From a virus, in the IMG/VR virus record IMGVR_UViG_3300031951_000241, positions 1 to 50,767 of that record: a DNA stretch of 50,767 nucleotides; one strand, given 5' to 3'. The notes beneath the pieces are model-generated. The model was not told the origin of the DNA. It was given only the letters and a program-made list of their open reading frames with translations, and made no database searches. Within the stretch, counting starts at the first letter, position 1. Every line of letters starts with the position of its first letter. Made by a program: the position numbers and the translations under genes. Of the stretch, positions 33,038 to 40,199 are shown one piece after another.

Positions 33038-33482
33038 CAACATTGACGAAGCGATCATCGACCACGAAGTGGCGTTGCTGGATCGCGGCCAGATTGACAT
33101 TGCATGGCGTGCGCTCTGCGCTCACATGATCTACGCCGCGGTGGCCTGCTACCGAATCAAGGCTGTTAACAAATGCTGTGTCGAGAACCGGATTGCCGCC
33201 CGCCGGTGGCTGGCCGGGGGCGGGATTGTCACGTTCGAGGAAGCCTGTGAAACCGCGGGGCTTTCGGGCGACAGAATCCTGGCCCTACTCCATGACAAAA
33301 TCTCCCCCGCCGCTCCAATAAATACGGGTAGGAGAGAGCCAAATGCCAAACCTTACGGATCGAATCAAACTCCTGGTGGATTGGTGGCCGTTGGTGCTGC
33401 TTTTGCAGCGGATTGCGGCAGCCAAGCCGGGCCAGCAACAGGCTGCGGCAGTGGTAGACTCCCTGCTTTTCCTGGCGAGTAA
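33024..33482 (+). CDS. small unknown protein, long C-terminal overlap
   Basis: A 152-residue protein whose first 95 residues look like a normal helical protein (IDEAIIDHEVALLDRGQIDIAWRALCAHMIYAAVACYR, then TFEEACETAGLSGDRILALLHD). After about residue 97 the sequence turns Gly/Ala/Pro-rich and lies for 140 bases over the next gene in another frame. I suspect the functional part ends near residue 100 and the extra tail is read-through, as in the endonuclease VII-like gene. No family is recognised. The ATG overlaps the DUF3310 stop. Confidence 0.6.
   Translation: MPATDNIDEAIIDHEVALLDRGQIDIAWRALCAHMIYAAVACYRIKAVNKCCVENRIAARRWLAGGGIVTFEEACETAGLSGDRILALLHDKISPAAPINTGRREPNAKPYGSNQTPGGLVAVGAAFAADCGSQAGPATGCGSGRLPAFPGE
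33317..33327 (+). promoter_or_regulatory. AATAAATACGG element, copy 3
   Basis: AATAAATACGG before the 33343 gene, with TAGGAGAG following. A fourth, shorter form (TAAATAGG at 30760-30767) opens the structured intergenic region. All are in rightward direction and lie between or at gene starts. Confidence 0.45.
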
Positions 33483-33603
33483 GACCGAAATCGAAGTTGA
33501 TGACAAACTCTGCGACCATCTGCGGAAACTGATTGCTACGAAGGAAGGCGGCGAACTCGTTGACTATGTTGCCTCACTTGTCGGCCGACCTTCTGGTGTA
33601 TAG
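33343..33603 (+). CDS. small helical protein, unknown
   Basis: An 86-residue protein starting MPNLTDRIKLLVDWWPLVLLLQ, with a strong TAGGAGAGAG ribosome site that decides the start. An AATAAATACGG element lies about 16 bases further up (33317-33327). The N-terminal third is Trp/Leu-rich and could form a membrane-touching helix. The rest is acidic-helical (TEIEVDDKLCDHLRKLIATKEGGELVDYVASLVG). It opens the membrane/lysis-like cassette. No family is known. Confidence 0.66.
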   Translation: MPNLTDRIKLLVDWWPLVLLLQRIAAAKPGQQQAAAVVDSLLFLASKTEIEVDDKLCDHLRKLIATKEGGELVDYVASLVGRPSGV

Positions 33604-33856
33604 CGGGCTGGCACTCGCCGGCCTGTCTGGCTACTGGCTGCCCTTTCTCAAGGGGCTGAATCTCCGGCTGCCTGCCCCTGCCCCTGCCCCTGCCCCCGCT
33701 CCGGCCCCTGTGGTGACGCCAGAGGGCCAATGGCAGAGCGAGACGGTCGATACCCTCATCCGGCTCCAGGCGACGCTGGAGGCCCGCAAGATGGCCCCGG
33801 CGGTCAAACTCTGCCGGGAGTTAATCTGGGAAGTCTTGGGGGGCGACAAGCCGTGA
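33566..33856 (+). CDS. membrane-anchored protein with Pro/Ala linker
   Basis: A 96-residue protein: from ATG 33566 it has a hydrophobic segment LLVYSGLALAGLSGYWLPFL (residues 8-27), then LRLPAPAPAPAPAPAPVV, then a soluble helix ending KLCRELIWEVLGGDKP. The TM-plus-proline-linker layout is like an anchored periplasmic or cytoplasmic arm, as in some lysis or spanin-type proteins. A TTG at 33533 in frame is an alternative start. The stop overlaps the GTG of the next gene by four bases. Lysis role is inference. Confidence 0.62.
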   Translation: MLPHLSADLLVYSGLALAGLSGYWLPFLKGLNLRLPAPAPAPAPAPAPVVTPEGQWQSETVDTLIRLQATLEARKMAPAVKLCRELIWEVLGGDKP

Positions 33857-34299
33857 ACCGCATCCTGGTCTGCCTCGTCGCCGCCCTGGCGTTCGCCCTG
33901 TTCCGCGGGAATATTCCTAGCGTGACGCCAGTGATTCCGGCGGTGGTGGTTGTGCCGACCCCCATCCCCAGCATCGCCCGCTTCCGCGACCAGATGACGG
34001 CCGACGAGCGGGCTGCCGTGTCCCAGTGCTACGGGGTGCTGTCGCGCTCGATCGCCGCCAACCCCATTGACGATCCAATAATCCCCACGGTCGCAGCCTT
34101 GAACGACGTTCATCGGGCGTCGCTCCTGTTCGTATGGCGTGGAGTCCTGGGGAATCAGCCGGGCAAGTATGAGGGATTGCGGGAGGAGTTGGAGGGTTTG
34201 CTCAGAGACAAGATCGGCGTCGCCGACGTACCGCTGAACCCAGCGGTACAGAGGGATGCTGCCGCTTTGTTTGACGAACTCGACCGATCCTTCCGGTAG
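33853..34299 (+). CDS. single-TM membrane/secreted protein, unknown
   Basis: A 148-residue GTG-start protein (GTGA overlap with the previous stop, GGGGG run upstream). The first 18 residues, MNRILVCLVAALAFALFRG, form a TM or uncleaved signal helix. A Pro/Val-rich linker (PVIPAVVVVPTPIPS) then leads to a soluble helical domain with Cys near 76 and an acidic C-terminus. The layout fits a spanin-like or holin-associated protein in this cassette. No family name can be given. Confidence 0.62.
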   Translation: MNRILVCLVAALAFALFRGNIPSVTPVIPAVVVVPTPIPSIARFRDQMTADERAAVSQCYGVLSRSIAANPIDDPIIPTVAALNDVHRASLLFVWRGVLGNQPGKYEGLREELEGLLRDKIGVADVPLNPAVQRDAAALFDELDRSFR

Positions 34300-34307
34300 C
34301 ACCCTCG

Positions 34308-35333
34308 ATGATTGACTCCAGCGGCCTGTCCTCGATTGAGGATTGCGTTGCGCTCTATGAGCGTGGCTTCGCCGGTGCGTATTCCAATCCCGAGGCAGCC
34401 GCCATGCTGGCGGCGGATATCACGAACGCCGGCGGGCATCGTCGTGCGTACTCAGCCATTCACGCTGCGGGCTTCCAGGGTGCCGGCGAAGGCGTCCTCT
34501 CCATCCCGTTCATTGCGGCGATGAGGCTCTACCCTGGCTGCCTTCCAGGCGGCAGCCAGCAACGCGGCGACTGTGTCAGTTGGAACCTCCGGTCTGCCGC
34601 GCTCGTCTCCTACTGTTCCTCGATGGTGTACGGCGACAACGCCGAGCGATACGCCCCGCCCGTCGTGTCGGAACTCGCCCGCTCGAACGGTGTCATCGCT
34701 ACGGAACCCTGGTACTGGATGCGTCAGCATTCCGGGGAAGGGTGGTCGTGTGCCGAGGCGGCTCGCGTTGCCCTGTCCACGGTTGGCCTCGTTGTTCGCA
34801 AGAACTACGAAGAGATTGGCATCGACCTCGAACGATACTCCGGCCGCACCGCCGGCCGTTGGGGTGCATCCTCGCCACCCGAGTCCGTCCTGGCCGTGAC
34901 GAAGAAGAACCTTCTCACCACTGCCACCATCTGCAAAACCTGGGAAGACGTTCGCGATCTACTGGCGAATGGGTACGGCATTTCAACGTGTGGCTCCGAG
35001 GCGTTTTCCCAGACACGCGATAAGGAACTGGGGCTGTGCCGCCGCTCGAACTCAACGTGGCATCACGCGATGTCATTCATCGCAGCGGACGATCGAGAAG
35101 AGGTTAAGAAGAAAGCCGGGTGCAAGACCGGCGGCCTCGTCCTGGTGCAGAACTCTTGGTCGAACTACTGCGGGGATGAGTTTCCGATCTACGGAACTCG
35201 ATGGAAGATTCCTGCCGGCAGTTTCTGGGCAAGGTGGGAAGATGTCGCCAACCGCTACATGGTTGCGATGGGTGGCACCCGCGGCTTCGAGGCTATGGCT
35301 GTTCCGCGATGGAGTCTGGGGGGAGTTATCTAA
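34308..35333 (+). CDS. papain-like (C1-type) cysteine protease
   Basis: A 341-residue protein with the papain-type triad. GGSQQRGDCVSW gives Gln84/Gln85 (oxyanion hole) and catalytic Cys89; TWHHAMSF gives His252/His253; LVQNSWSNYC gives Asn282 in the QNSW motif. The first 75 residues look like a helical pro- or adaptor part. No signal peptide. It lies between small membrane proteins, where a phage would place its lysis enzyme; no endolysin (lysozyme, amidase, NlpC) is visible elsewhere in the window. It could cut a protein-rich cell envelope, or mature virion proteins. The role is inference; the fold call is strong. Confidence 0.82.
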   Translation: MIDSSGLSSIEDCVALYERGFAGAYSNPEAAAMLAADITNAGGHRRAYSAIHAAGFQGAGEGVLSIPFIAAMRLYPGCLPGGSQQRGDCVSWNLRSAALVSYCSSMVYGDNAERYAPPVVSELARSNGVIATEPWYWMRQHSGEGWSCAEAARVALSTVGLVVRKNYEEIGIDLERYSGRTAGRWGASSPPESVLAVTKKNLLTTATICKTWEDVRDLLANGYGISTCGSEAFSQTRDKELGLCRRSNSTWHHAMSFIAADDREEVKKKAGCKTGGLVLVQNSWSNYCGDEFPIYGTRWKIPAGSFWARWEDVANRYMVAMGGTRGFEAMAVPRWSLGGVI

Positions 35334-35521
35334 TGCGTCGCATTTTGATTGTTCTGGCGGTTGCTGCTTGGCAAGTTGAGATGTCGGTGGAGTGCGCCAT
35401 GAAGTGCATCCATCGTCCAGCCACGCCAGCACAGACGATCAAGGCGGCGAAGCCAGCCACTGCCCCCGAATGCAAAGGTGCATCATGCCCCCAGCCGCAA
35501 CCGAAACCGTCGATCAAGTAG
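35333..35521 (+). CDS. short signal-peptide Cys-rich protein
   Basis: A 62-residue protein: MRRILIVLAVAAWQVEMSVECAMKC is a typical signal sequence with a possible lipobox-like ending before Cys. A Lys/Ala/Pro tail with PECKGASCPQPQPKPSIK follows, giving several Cys residues. This could be a small lipoprotein such as an outer-spanin-type part, though the fit is loose. The ATG overlaps the protease stop by one base (TAATG). The stop lies in the next gene. Confidence 0.6.
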   Translation: MRRILIVLAVAAWQVEMSVECAMKCIHRPATPAQTIKAAKPATAPECKGASCPQPQPKPSIK

Positions 35522-35757
35522 CGTCCCCTTCCCTGGCGGTCAACGCCGAATCGCTGCTCAAAGCAATCCAACAGTTTGGGCTGCCGCTAGTGATGCTTGG
35601 CGTCATCCTCTGGTGGGCGAGGCATGACCTTGTGCAGCCGTTGCTCGACGCCCATTTCCAGGTCGTGGAAAAGATTGTGGATGGTCAGCAAGAACACGCC
35701 GAGAAACTCGATCGTATCGGCGACTCGCTCGAAGAACTGATTAGGATCAGCAAGTGA
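35485..35757 (+). CDS. holin-like small membrane protein
   Basis: A 90-residue protein starting MPPAATETV (GGTG a few bases upstream), with one hydrophobic helix FGLPLVMLGVILWWARHDL at about residues 30-48. A charged coiled-coil tail, HFQVVEKIVDGQQEHAEKLDRIGDSLEELIRI, follows. One TM plus a charged C-terminal coil is a common holin or membrane-docking layout. Position beside the protease supports a lysis role. The stop overlaps the sigma factor GTG. Confidence 0.65.
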   Translation: MPPAATETVDQVASPSLAVNAESLLKAIQQFGLPLVMLGVILWWARHDLVQPLLDAHFQVVEKIVDGQQEHAEKLDRIGDSLEELIRISK

Positions 35758-36269
35758 GCCGCCGCCTGACCGCGGATCAACAGCGATTCGTTGAGTCGGC
35801 CATGCCGGTGATTGACGCTTCGATTGCTGCGTTCAGAAAGAGAAACGCCAACCGCTGGCAGATTGTGCGGCGGTGCGACCTCAAGGGGGCGGCGCAGCAA
35901 GCCGTCTGCCTAGCCGCCCTAACCTACGATCCTGCCAAGGCGGGCATATCTGCCTACTTCTCAGTCGCCATTCAGCGTGCGCTGATGAAGGAAGTCGCCG
36001 GCCGGGAGCGGATCGACCGCCGGATGGTTTCCGCCTGGGTGGTACACGACCGCCCGTCCAACCCAACTCACGACAAGATGAAAGGCCGAGCCATCAAGGC
36101 GTTGGCATTCCTGCCGCCGGAGGAACGACGGCTTCTCGAAGATCATTTGATAGAGGGGGTGACGCTTGGCCGGCTGTGCCGTGAACAGGGGTGCCACCCT
36201 CGCACGTTGAAGAAGAAGATTCTGCGGGCGATCGAGAAACTTCGGGAAGCCGAGAGTCATCTGCCTTGA
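35754..36269 (+). CDS. phage-encoded sigma-70-like RNA polymerase sigma factor
   Basis: A 171-residue protein with a sigma region 2-like part (about residues 43-90: LTYDPAKAGISAYFSVAIQRALMKEVAGRERIDRR) and a region 4-like HTH (about 115-165: FLPPEERRLLEDHL, then TLGRLCREQGCHPRTLKKKILRAIEKL). This is the layout of short alternative sigma factors. GTG start overlaps the holin-like stop (GTGA). It ends the rightward genes and overlaps a leftward gene by 176 bases tail-to-tail. Likely directs host RNA polymerase to phage promoters, perhaps the AATAAATAGG sites; that link is hypothesis. Confidence 0.8.
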   Translation: MSRRLTADQQRFVESAMPVIDASIAAFRKRNANRWQIVRRCDLKGAAQQAVCLAALTYDPAKAGISAYFSVAIQRALMKEVAGRERIDRRMVSAWVVHDRPSNPTHDKMKGRAIKALAFLPPEERRLLEDHLIEGVTLGRLCREQGCHPRTLKKKILRAIEKLREAESHLP

Positions 36270-36612
36270 TGAACAGGTCGGCTGACTTGCCGATGAAGTC
36301 CAAGGCGTGAGTCAGTTCCTCGATCCTGGCGTGATGGCGTAACACCGTCTGCTCCAGGTGTATCACCCAGTTTCGGTAGCCGCCGTTAAGTGGGTATTGC
36401 TCACCGTCCTGCGATGCGTTGACATCGCGAAGCGCACGAACCAGTGAATCAAGTGCGTTGATCCTTGCGTGCCTGACGGCGAGTAGGCTCTGTTGCTCGC
36501 GGCAAACTTCCCGCAGGCGGGTGATTTCCGCAGCGGCGTCCAGGCAAAGCGAGTCAACCCCCTTGCCGCAGTGCGCCCGGTCGTTGAGACGCTCCAATAG
36601 TTCGTCAGTCAT
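36094..36612 (-). CDS. Ea22-like / EIxRL small phage protein
   Basis: A 172-residue protein whose first 70 residues (LLERLNDRAHCGKGVDSLCLDAAAEITRLREV) match the Ea22-like wording with EITRLR helices. This is a common, poorly understood phage accessory family. The C-terminal about 58 residues are Ser/Glu/Pro-rich and lie antisense over the sigma factor end, so that part may be poorly conserved. ATG 36612 overlaps the upstream stop. The first gene-end of the leftward arm. Confidence 0.66.
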   Translation of the reverse strand: MTDELLERLNDRAHCGKGVDSLCLDAAAEITRLREVCREQQSLLAVRHARINALDSLVRALRDVNASQDGEQYPLNGGYRNWVIHLEQTVLRHHARIEELTHALDFIGKSADLFIKADDSRLPEVSRSPAESSSSTCEGGTPVHGTAGQASPPLSNDLREAVVPPAAGMPTP

Positions 36613-36814
36613 TTGAATCTGTTACCCCTCGAAGCCTACGAAACTCCCTCTCTGCCGCAGCGGCGTACTGGCAGTAGCAGTCGATCGTAACGAGGCACCG
36701 CTCCAACTCCGCGGCGGCCTCTTCCATGATGTCACTGGCCGGCACTGCATCGACGGCGATCGTCCACTTGCGGAGCCGCTCGATGATGTCACGGGTTTTC
36801 TGGTGCGGCACCAT
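36605..36814 (-). CDS. small helical protein, unknown
   Basis: A 69-residue protein from ATG 36814 (MVPHQKTRDIIERLRKWTIAVDAVPASDIMEEAAAELE). The IIERLRKW / EAAAELE texture is like the neighbour's EIxRLR helices, so it may be a related accessory gene. A longer upstream reading has no good start signal. Its 5' end overlaps the next upstream gene by 26 bases. Confidence 0.6.
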   Translation of the reverse strand: MVPHQKTRDIIERLRKWTIAVDAVPASDIMEEAAAELERCLVTIDCYCQYAAAAEREFRRLRGVTDSND

Positions 36815-37121
36815 GATCCAGCCTATCGAGTAGGGAGCGAAGAGTGTCGGCCGCCTCGCGTGACAACGTAGTTGGCATGGATTCGCATTCCATGATCGCC
36901 CATCCAATCGCCGTTCGCTCCTCGTCGGTGAGCGTGGGGTAACGGTAGAGCGGGAATGGCTGCACTAAGTCTCCTCCAGCCGCCGCAATGCTCTTCACAA
37001 GTTTTTCCGTGTATCCAAACAGAACCGTAGGTGCGGCCCCAAACTTGCCGGGAATGTCCGCCGCCCACGCAAACGGCTGAGAACCACGCGATGGAATGGA
37101 CTGCTCATTAGCGTCTGTCAT
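36789..37121 (-). CDS. LTDEER-type small phage protein
   Basis: A 110-residue protein (ATG 37121, AGGAG eight bases upstream) with FPLYRYPTLTDEERTAIGWAIMECE and then AADTLRSLLDRL near its end. The same LTDEER / LLxRL module appears in the two upstream neighbours, so these are a family of local duplicates. The front half (PFAWAADIPGKFGAAPTVLFGYTE) is shared only loosely. Function unknown. Confidence 0.64.
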   Translation of the reverse strand: MTDANEQSIPSRGSQPFAWAADIPGKFGAAPTVLFGYTEKLVKSIAAAGGDLVQPFPLYRYPTLTDEERTAIGWAIMECESMPTTLSREAADTLRSLLDRLDHGAAPENP

Positions 37122-37170
37122 GTCTGATGCTCCTGTGTTCGCAGCCATTCATCTATGGCGTTCTCACCCA

Positions 37171-37581
37171 TCACACATCGTAGCCGCGCTTGATCCAATA
37201 CTGCCTAATCGCCTCCCGCTCCGCGTCGGTGAGCCGCAGACGAGCGATCTCGTTGCGGTACTCCGCGTCAGTCTGCCTCATGCCGCCGCCGATCAGCAGC
37301 CCGTCGTTCATGCCGCGTAGTCGCGGCCCAGCCTCGCACTGCATCGCTCGCACAGCCGCCGTCACAGCCTCTTCTGCCGTTCGGCCTTTGCAGTGCGTTG
37401 CAGGCCAGTGATTCATTAGTCGATAACTGTGCGTTCCGTCCATTTTTGGAGAGTGTTCTTGCAGTTGGCCAAAAAAGAACGTCAACATAGAAGCCGCGTT
37501 CTGCAAAGTTGCCTGATCTTGATGTGGCATCCTGCTCGCGATATCGCGTATCTCATGAACAATGTTAGTCATTTCACTCAT
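37171..37581 (-). CDS. LTDAER-type small phage protein
   Basis: A 136-residue protein ending IARLRLTDAEREAIRQYWIKRGYDV, the same module as in the neighbours. Its front has DQATLQNAASMLTFFFGQLQEH. AGGTG lies four bases before the ATG. The shared module with a different N-terminus suggests domain shuffling in this small-gene cluster. No function is known. Confidence 0.64.
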   Translation of the reverse strand: MSEMTNIVHEIRDIASRMPHQDQATLQNAASMLTFFFGQLQEHSPKMDGTHSYRLMNHWPATHCKGRTAEEAVTAAVRAMQCEAGPRLRGMNDGLLIGGGMRQTDAEYRNEIARLRLTDAEREAIRQYWIKRGYDV

Positions 37582-37589
37582 CGCTCACC

Positions 37590-38300
37590 TCATAGCCGCT
37601 CCAGTAGGCCGCGCAGCGCGTCGGCCATTTCCTCATGTCGCTTGATATGCTCCGGCCCTTCCGCGAACATTCCGATTGCCAGCCAGACGGCGAACCACTC
37701 ATCGGCGGTGAGCATGGGCTGCGGCTGGCTGTAGAGAGGGACGATTTCGCCACCGGCACACAGTTCCTGCATCTTTTCAGCGAGCATTTGGCTGGCGAAA
37801 ACCGAATAGGAATCTGTCTGCATCACCGCCCACGCCACCGGCTCTTGTGTATTTCCGGTGGGAGTCGCGGAGGCTCTTACCCGCGAACCCTCTTGGTGGA
37901 AACTGCCGTCTCCATCGGCTGCCGGAACAGCGTCGTTCTGTGTGCCGCCGATGCCAGCGTGTCCTGCGCACGGACTGTCGCTGGCTCCCGCCGTCGGCGC
38001 GGCGTCTAGATTTGTTCGCTCCAGTAGGGAGCGGAGATGGTAGTCCTCTCGCTGTAGGTAGTCGGCCTTCGTCGCAATGTGGTGCAGGACGTTGCGGATC
38101 GCCTCCCGCTCCTCGTCGGCGAGATATTTCCCGTCGGCACACAGGGTTTTCATTTTGTTGTAGCCCTCGATCAGCAACCCCATCGCCCGCCCGTCTTCCT
38201 CCCGCAGTTCGTTGAGTCGTTCGATTTCGTCGGCCGCCTCTTGCTTGAGGTCGAGGTCGAGTCCCTTCGCCTTTCTCAATCTGTCAGCCAAGTCGCTCAT
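37590..38300 (-). CDS. LTxEE-type phage protein with two module copies
   Basis: A 236-residue protein with the module twice: YLADEEREAIRNVLHHIATKAD...LRSLLERTN and, near the C-terminus, PLYSQPQPMLTADEWFAVWLAIGMF...ALRGLLERL. The front is DLADRLRKAKGLDLDLKQEAADEIERLNELREEDG, an Ea22-like EIERL helix. An Ala/Gly-rich linker with Cys pairs lies between. ATG 38300 has AGGAG about eight bases upstream. The double module shows it arose by fusion or duplication. Function unknown. Confidence 0.66.
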   Translation of the reverse strand: MSDLADRLRKAKGLDLDLKQEAADEIERLNELREEDGRAMGLLIEGYNKMKTLCADGKYLADEEREAIRNVLHHIATKADYLQREDYHLRSLLERTNLDAAPTAGASDSPCAGHAGIGGTQNDAVPAADGDGSFHQEGSRVRASATPTGNTQEPVAWAVMQTDSYSVFASQMLAEKMQELCAGGEIVPLYSQPQPMLTADEWFAVWLAIGMFAEGPEHIKRHEEMADALRGLLERL

Positions 38301-38569
38301 ACATTGCTCCTAACAAATAGCGGGCCATGCTCACCGACATAGCAGCACAGCGTATTGAAATCGAGGAACTCTTCGGCACCTTCCGGCGTCATGCCGTCGC
38401 GCTCGACCAGGACGGTGACGCACTTCTCCAGGTCATACACAGCAACGTGTGCGTGATGGGTATTGACGGTGTACCCGATCAGTGCATCCTCCAGACCGTC
38501 GGCCAGCAACGCTTCGGGGTTCAACTCCCCCAGGTACTCCATCATCCTTGAACGAGCGTCGGCATCCAT
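38297..38569 (-). CDS. conserved small phage protein, unknown
   Basis: A 90-residue protein with ADGLEDALIGYTVNTHHAHVAVYDLEKCVTVLVERDGMTPEGAEEFLDFN, which I recognise as a recurrent small phage protein, and an ending LCCYVGEHGPLFVRSNV. AGGAG sits seven bases before the ATG. The DG...AHVAVYD layout suggests a small alpha/beta fold. Function not known to me. Confidence 0.7.
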   Translation of the reverse strand: MDADARSRMMEYLGELNPEALLADGLEDALIGYTVNTHHAHVAVYDLEKCVTVLVERDGMTPEGAEEFLDFNTLCCYVGEHGPLFVRSNV

Positions 38570-38579
38570 GCCATGACTC

Positions 38580-39428
38580 CTACTTCGGCGTCGGCCTTTT
38601 TATCTCGCCGCGGCGTATCTTGTTCCATCGCCGCACAAGTTTCTTGCCGTCAGTAACAACGGGATATTCTAACTCATGGGCAGCAATGGCCCATTGCACC
38701 GCCTTGATATTCGAGAACTTCCGCTTGGTCAGGAACTCCTTCTGGTGCAGGCACCACAGGGCGATCTTCTCCTGGCTCCAGCCCGCCGCCTTCTTGGCGT
38801 ATATCTCTGCGACATACTCCCGCTCTCTCAGGTCGAGGACGAACCGGCGGGTGGATTTCATGGTGCCGGATTCCCGCACACCCTTGCCAACTATTTTCCA
38901 GCCCACCGGGGAATGTTTACCTAGCGGGAGTTTGTGCTTCTTGCGATACGAAATAATCTCAGCGGCCCGCTCTCTCGCAAACTCACGCTCCAGTTCAGCG
39001 ACCGACAGGAGAATGTTGAAGAAGAATCTCCCGGCCGGCGTCGATGTGTTGACTCTGATATCGAGCGAGACGAACCGAACCTTCCGCCGCTTCAACGCTT
39101 CGATGGTGATGACGCCGTCGGACACGCTGCGGAATGCACGGTCGAGCCGAGCCGTGACAACGTAATCCTTCGGCCGAGCAATGGCGTAGACGGTGCGGCC
39201 ATGCTCTCTCTCGGAGAAGGAAGTGCCACCCCGCACCGCCTTGTCGTAGTAGAAGCCGCCCCATCGGACGCCCTTCCGCTTGAGATTCGACCGCCAATAC
39301 TGCTTGACCTTGGCACACTGTGCCGACTTGGTCAGCCCCTGCTTGACGGTGCTATGCCGGCCGTAGCCGTAGCACACCGGCCCCCCGCTAATCGTCGGTG
39401 ATTCGTTTTCCGAACACGCACTTTTCAT
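38580..39428 (-). CDS. serine-type site-specific recombinase
   Basis: A 282-residue protein with resolvase features: YGYGRHSTVKQ (Ser26 nucleophile, Arg24), ARLDRAFRS (Arg97, Arg100 near the active site), LSVAELEREFARERAAE (long E helix). A basic C-terminal part with an HTH-like stretch (AAGWSQEKIALWCLHQKEFL) follows. Large serine integrases are longer (450-600), so this is nearer the resolvase or IS607/transposase-type length. The start is uncertain: ATG 39428 or GTG 39377 just before VCYGYG (GGGGGG upstream). It is leftward and separate from the tyrosine integrase. It could resolve dimers, invert fibre genes, or act on a mobile piece; no inverted repeats seen beside it. Confidence 0.82.
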   Translation of the reverse strand: MKSACSENESPTISGGPVCYGYGRHSTVKQGLTKSAQCAKVKQYWRSNLKRKGVRWGGFYYDKAVRGGTSFSEREHGRTVYAIARPKDYVVTARLDRAFRSVSDGVITIEALKRRKVRFVSLDIRVNTSTPAGRFFFNILLSVAELEREFARERAAEIISYRKKHKLPLGKHSPVGWKIVGKGVRESGTMKSTRRFVLDLREREYVAEIYAKKAAGWSQEKIALWCLHQKEFLTKRKFSNIKAVQWAIAAHELEYPVVTDGKKLVRRWNKIRRGEIKRPTPK

Positions 39429-39732
39429 ATAGGTCAGTGTCGGCCGCCAGATGCAGGAGCGCAAGCGCAACCGCACCGTTGACCGACAGATCATCCCCCT
39501 TGTCAAAAGTCTGGTGAAACTTCCGCAACGTGACGCGGCAGTAGTCGAGAAAGCCGGGCGGCGGCACGATATCCCAGAGTCGTTTGCTGACCGCAGGATC
39601 GTCTATCGAGTTGCCGCCGCCCAGTAACTGTGAAATGGAATCCAGCATCGGCGTGCCGAGAATCTTCGTCGTGTCGTTGAAGATAATCTCGGCGAGGTAC
39701 AGCAATACCTCTTCACGCAGTTGCGGATTCAT
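39388..39732 (-). CDS. unknown protein (115 residues)
   Basis: A helical protein (MNPQLREEVLLYLAEIIFNDTTKILGTPMLDSISQLLGGG) with an acidic mid-part and ending HLAADTDLYEKCVFGKRITDD. The front is amphipathic and Leu-rich. The frame overlaps the recombinase start by 41 bases if the ATG is used. No family known. Confidence 0.62.
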   Translation of the reverse strand: MNPQLREEVLLYLAEIIFNDTTKILGTPMLDSISQLLGGGNSIDDPAVSKRLWDIVPPPGFLDYCRVTLRKFHQTFDKGDDLSVNGAVALALLHLAADTDLYEKCVFGKRITDD

Positions 39733-39734
39733 GG

Positions 39735-40187
39735 TCAGAACGCGGGGCCGCCAGCCAGAACTTCGCGGGCTGCCGCTGCGTCTCCTTCGGTGAGACGATT
39801 GAACAGGTCTTCGTAGACACTGTCATCGAGCGACGCCAACTTCGCAAGGTCGGTCGCCAGTTCCTCGTCGCCGGCATCGAACGCCATGAGCGACAGGAGT
39901 TTGCCGCGTAGTTTCTCGCGAACCTTCTCCTTCTCGGTCATGTACCACTCCTTGCCCTTGCCGGTGTCCTCGATGAACACCTTGAGGACAGGCTTGCCCA
40001 GGCCGCCGACGGCATCCCACTGCTTATCGGAAGGCTCAAACACGCATTCGGGGTAGTCGAAGAACGCGCTAACGTCCTTCCTCCCCACGTTGCAGTAAAT
40101 GCGGGGCTTCTGCTTATCGACTCCCCACGCACGGCCGCCAACAACCTTGGCCCGGCGATCCAACTCGTTCGCAATCTCGTCAGACAT
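39735..40187 (-). CDS. unknown protein with acidic/helical C-terminus
   Basis: A 150-residue protein (ATG 40187 with AAGGAT upstream; a GTG three bases before is also in frame). It has the aromatic motif PRIYCNVGRKDVSAFFDYPECVFEPSDKQWDAVGG in the front half and a charged helical back half ending ALREVLAGGPAF-type residues. It may be a small alpha/beta protein. No family is recognised. Confidence 0.62.
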   Translation of the reverse strand: MSDEIANELDRRAKVVGGRAWGVDKQKPRIYCNVGRKDVSAFFDYPECVFEPSDKQWDAVGGLGKPVLKVFIEDTGKGKEWYMTEKEKVREKLRGKLLSLMAFDAGDEELATDLAKLASLDDSVYEDLFNRLTEGDAAAAREVLAGGPAF

Positions 40188-40199
40188 CACACAATCCTT

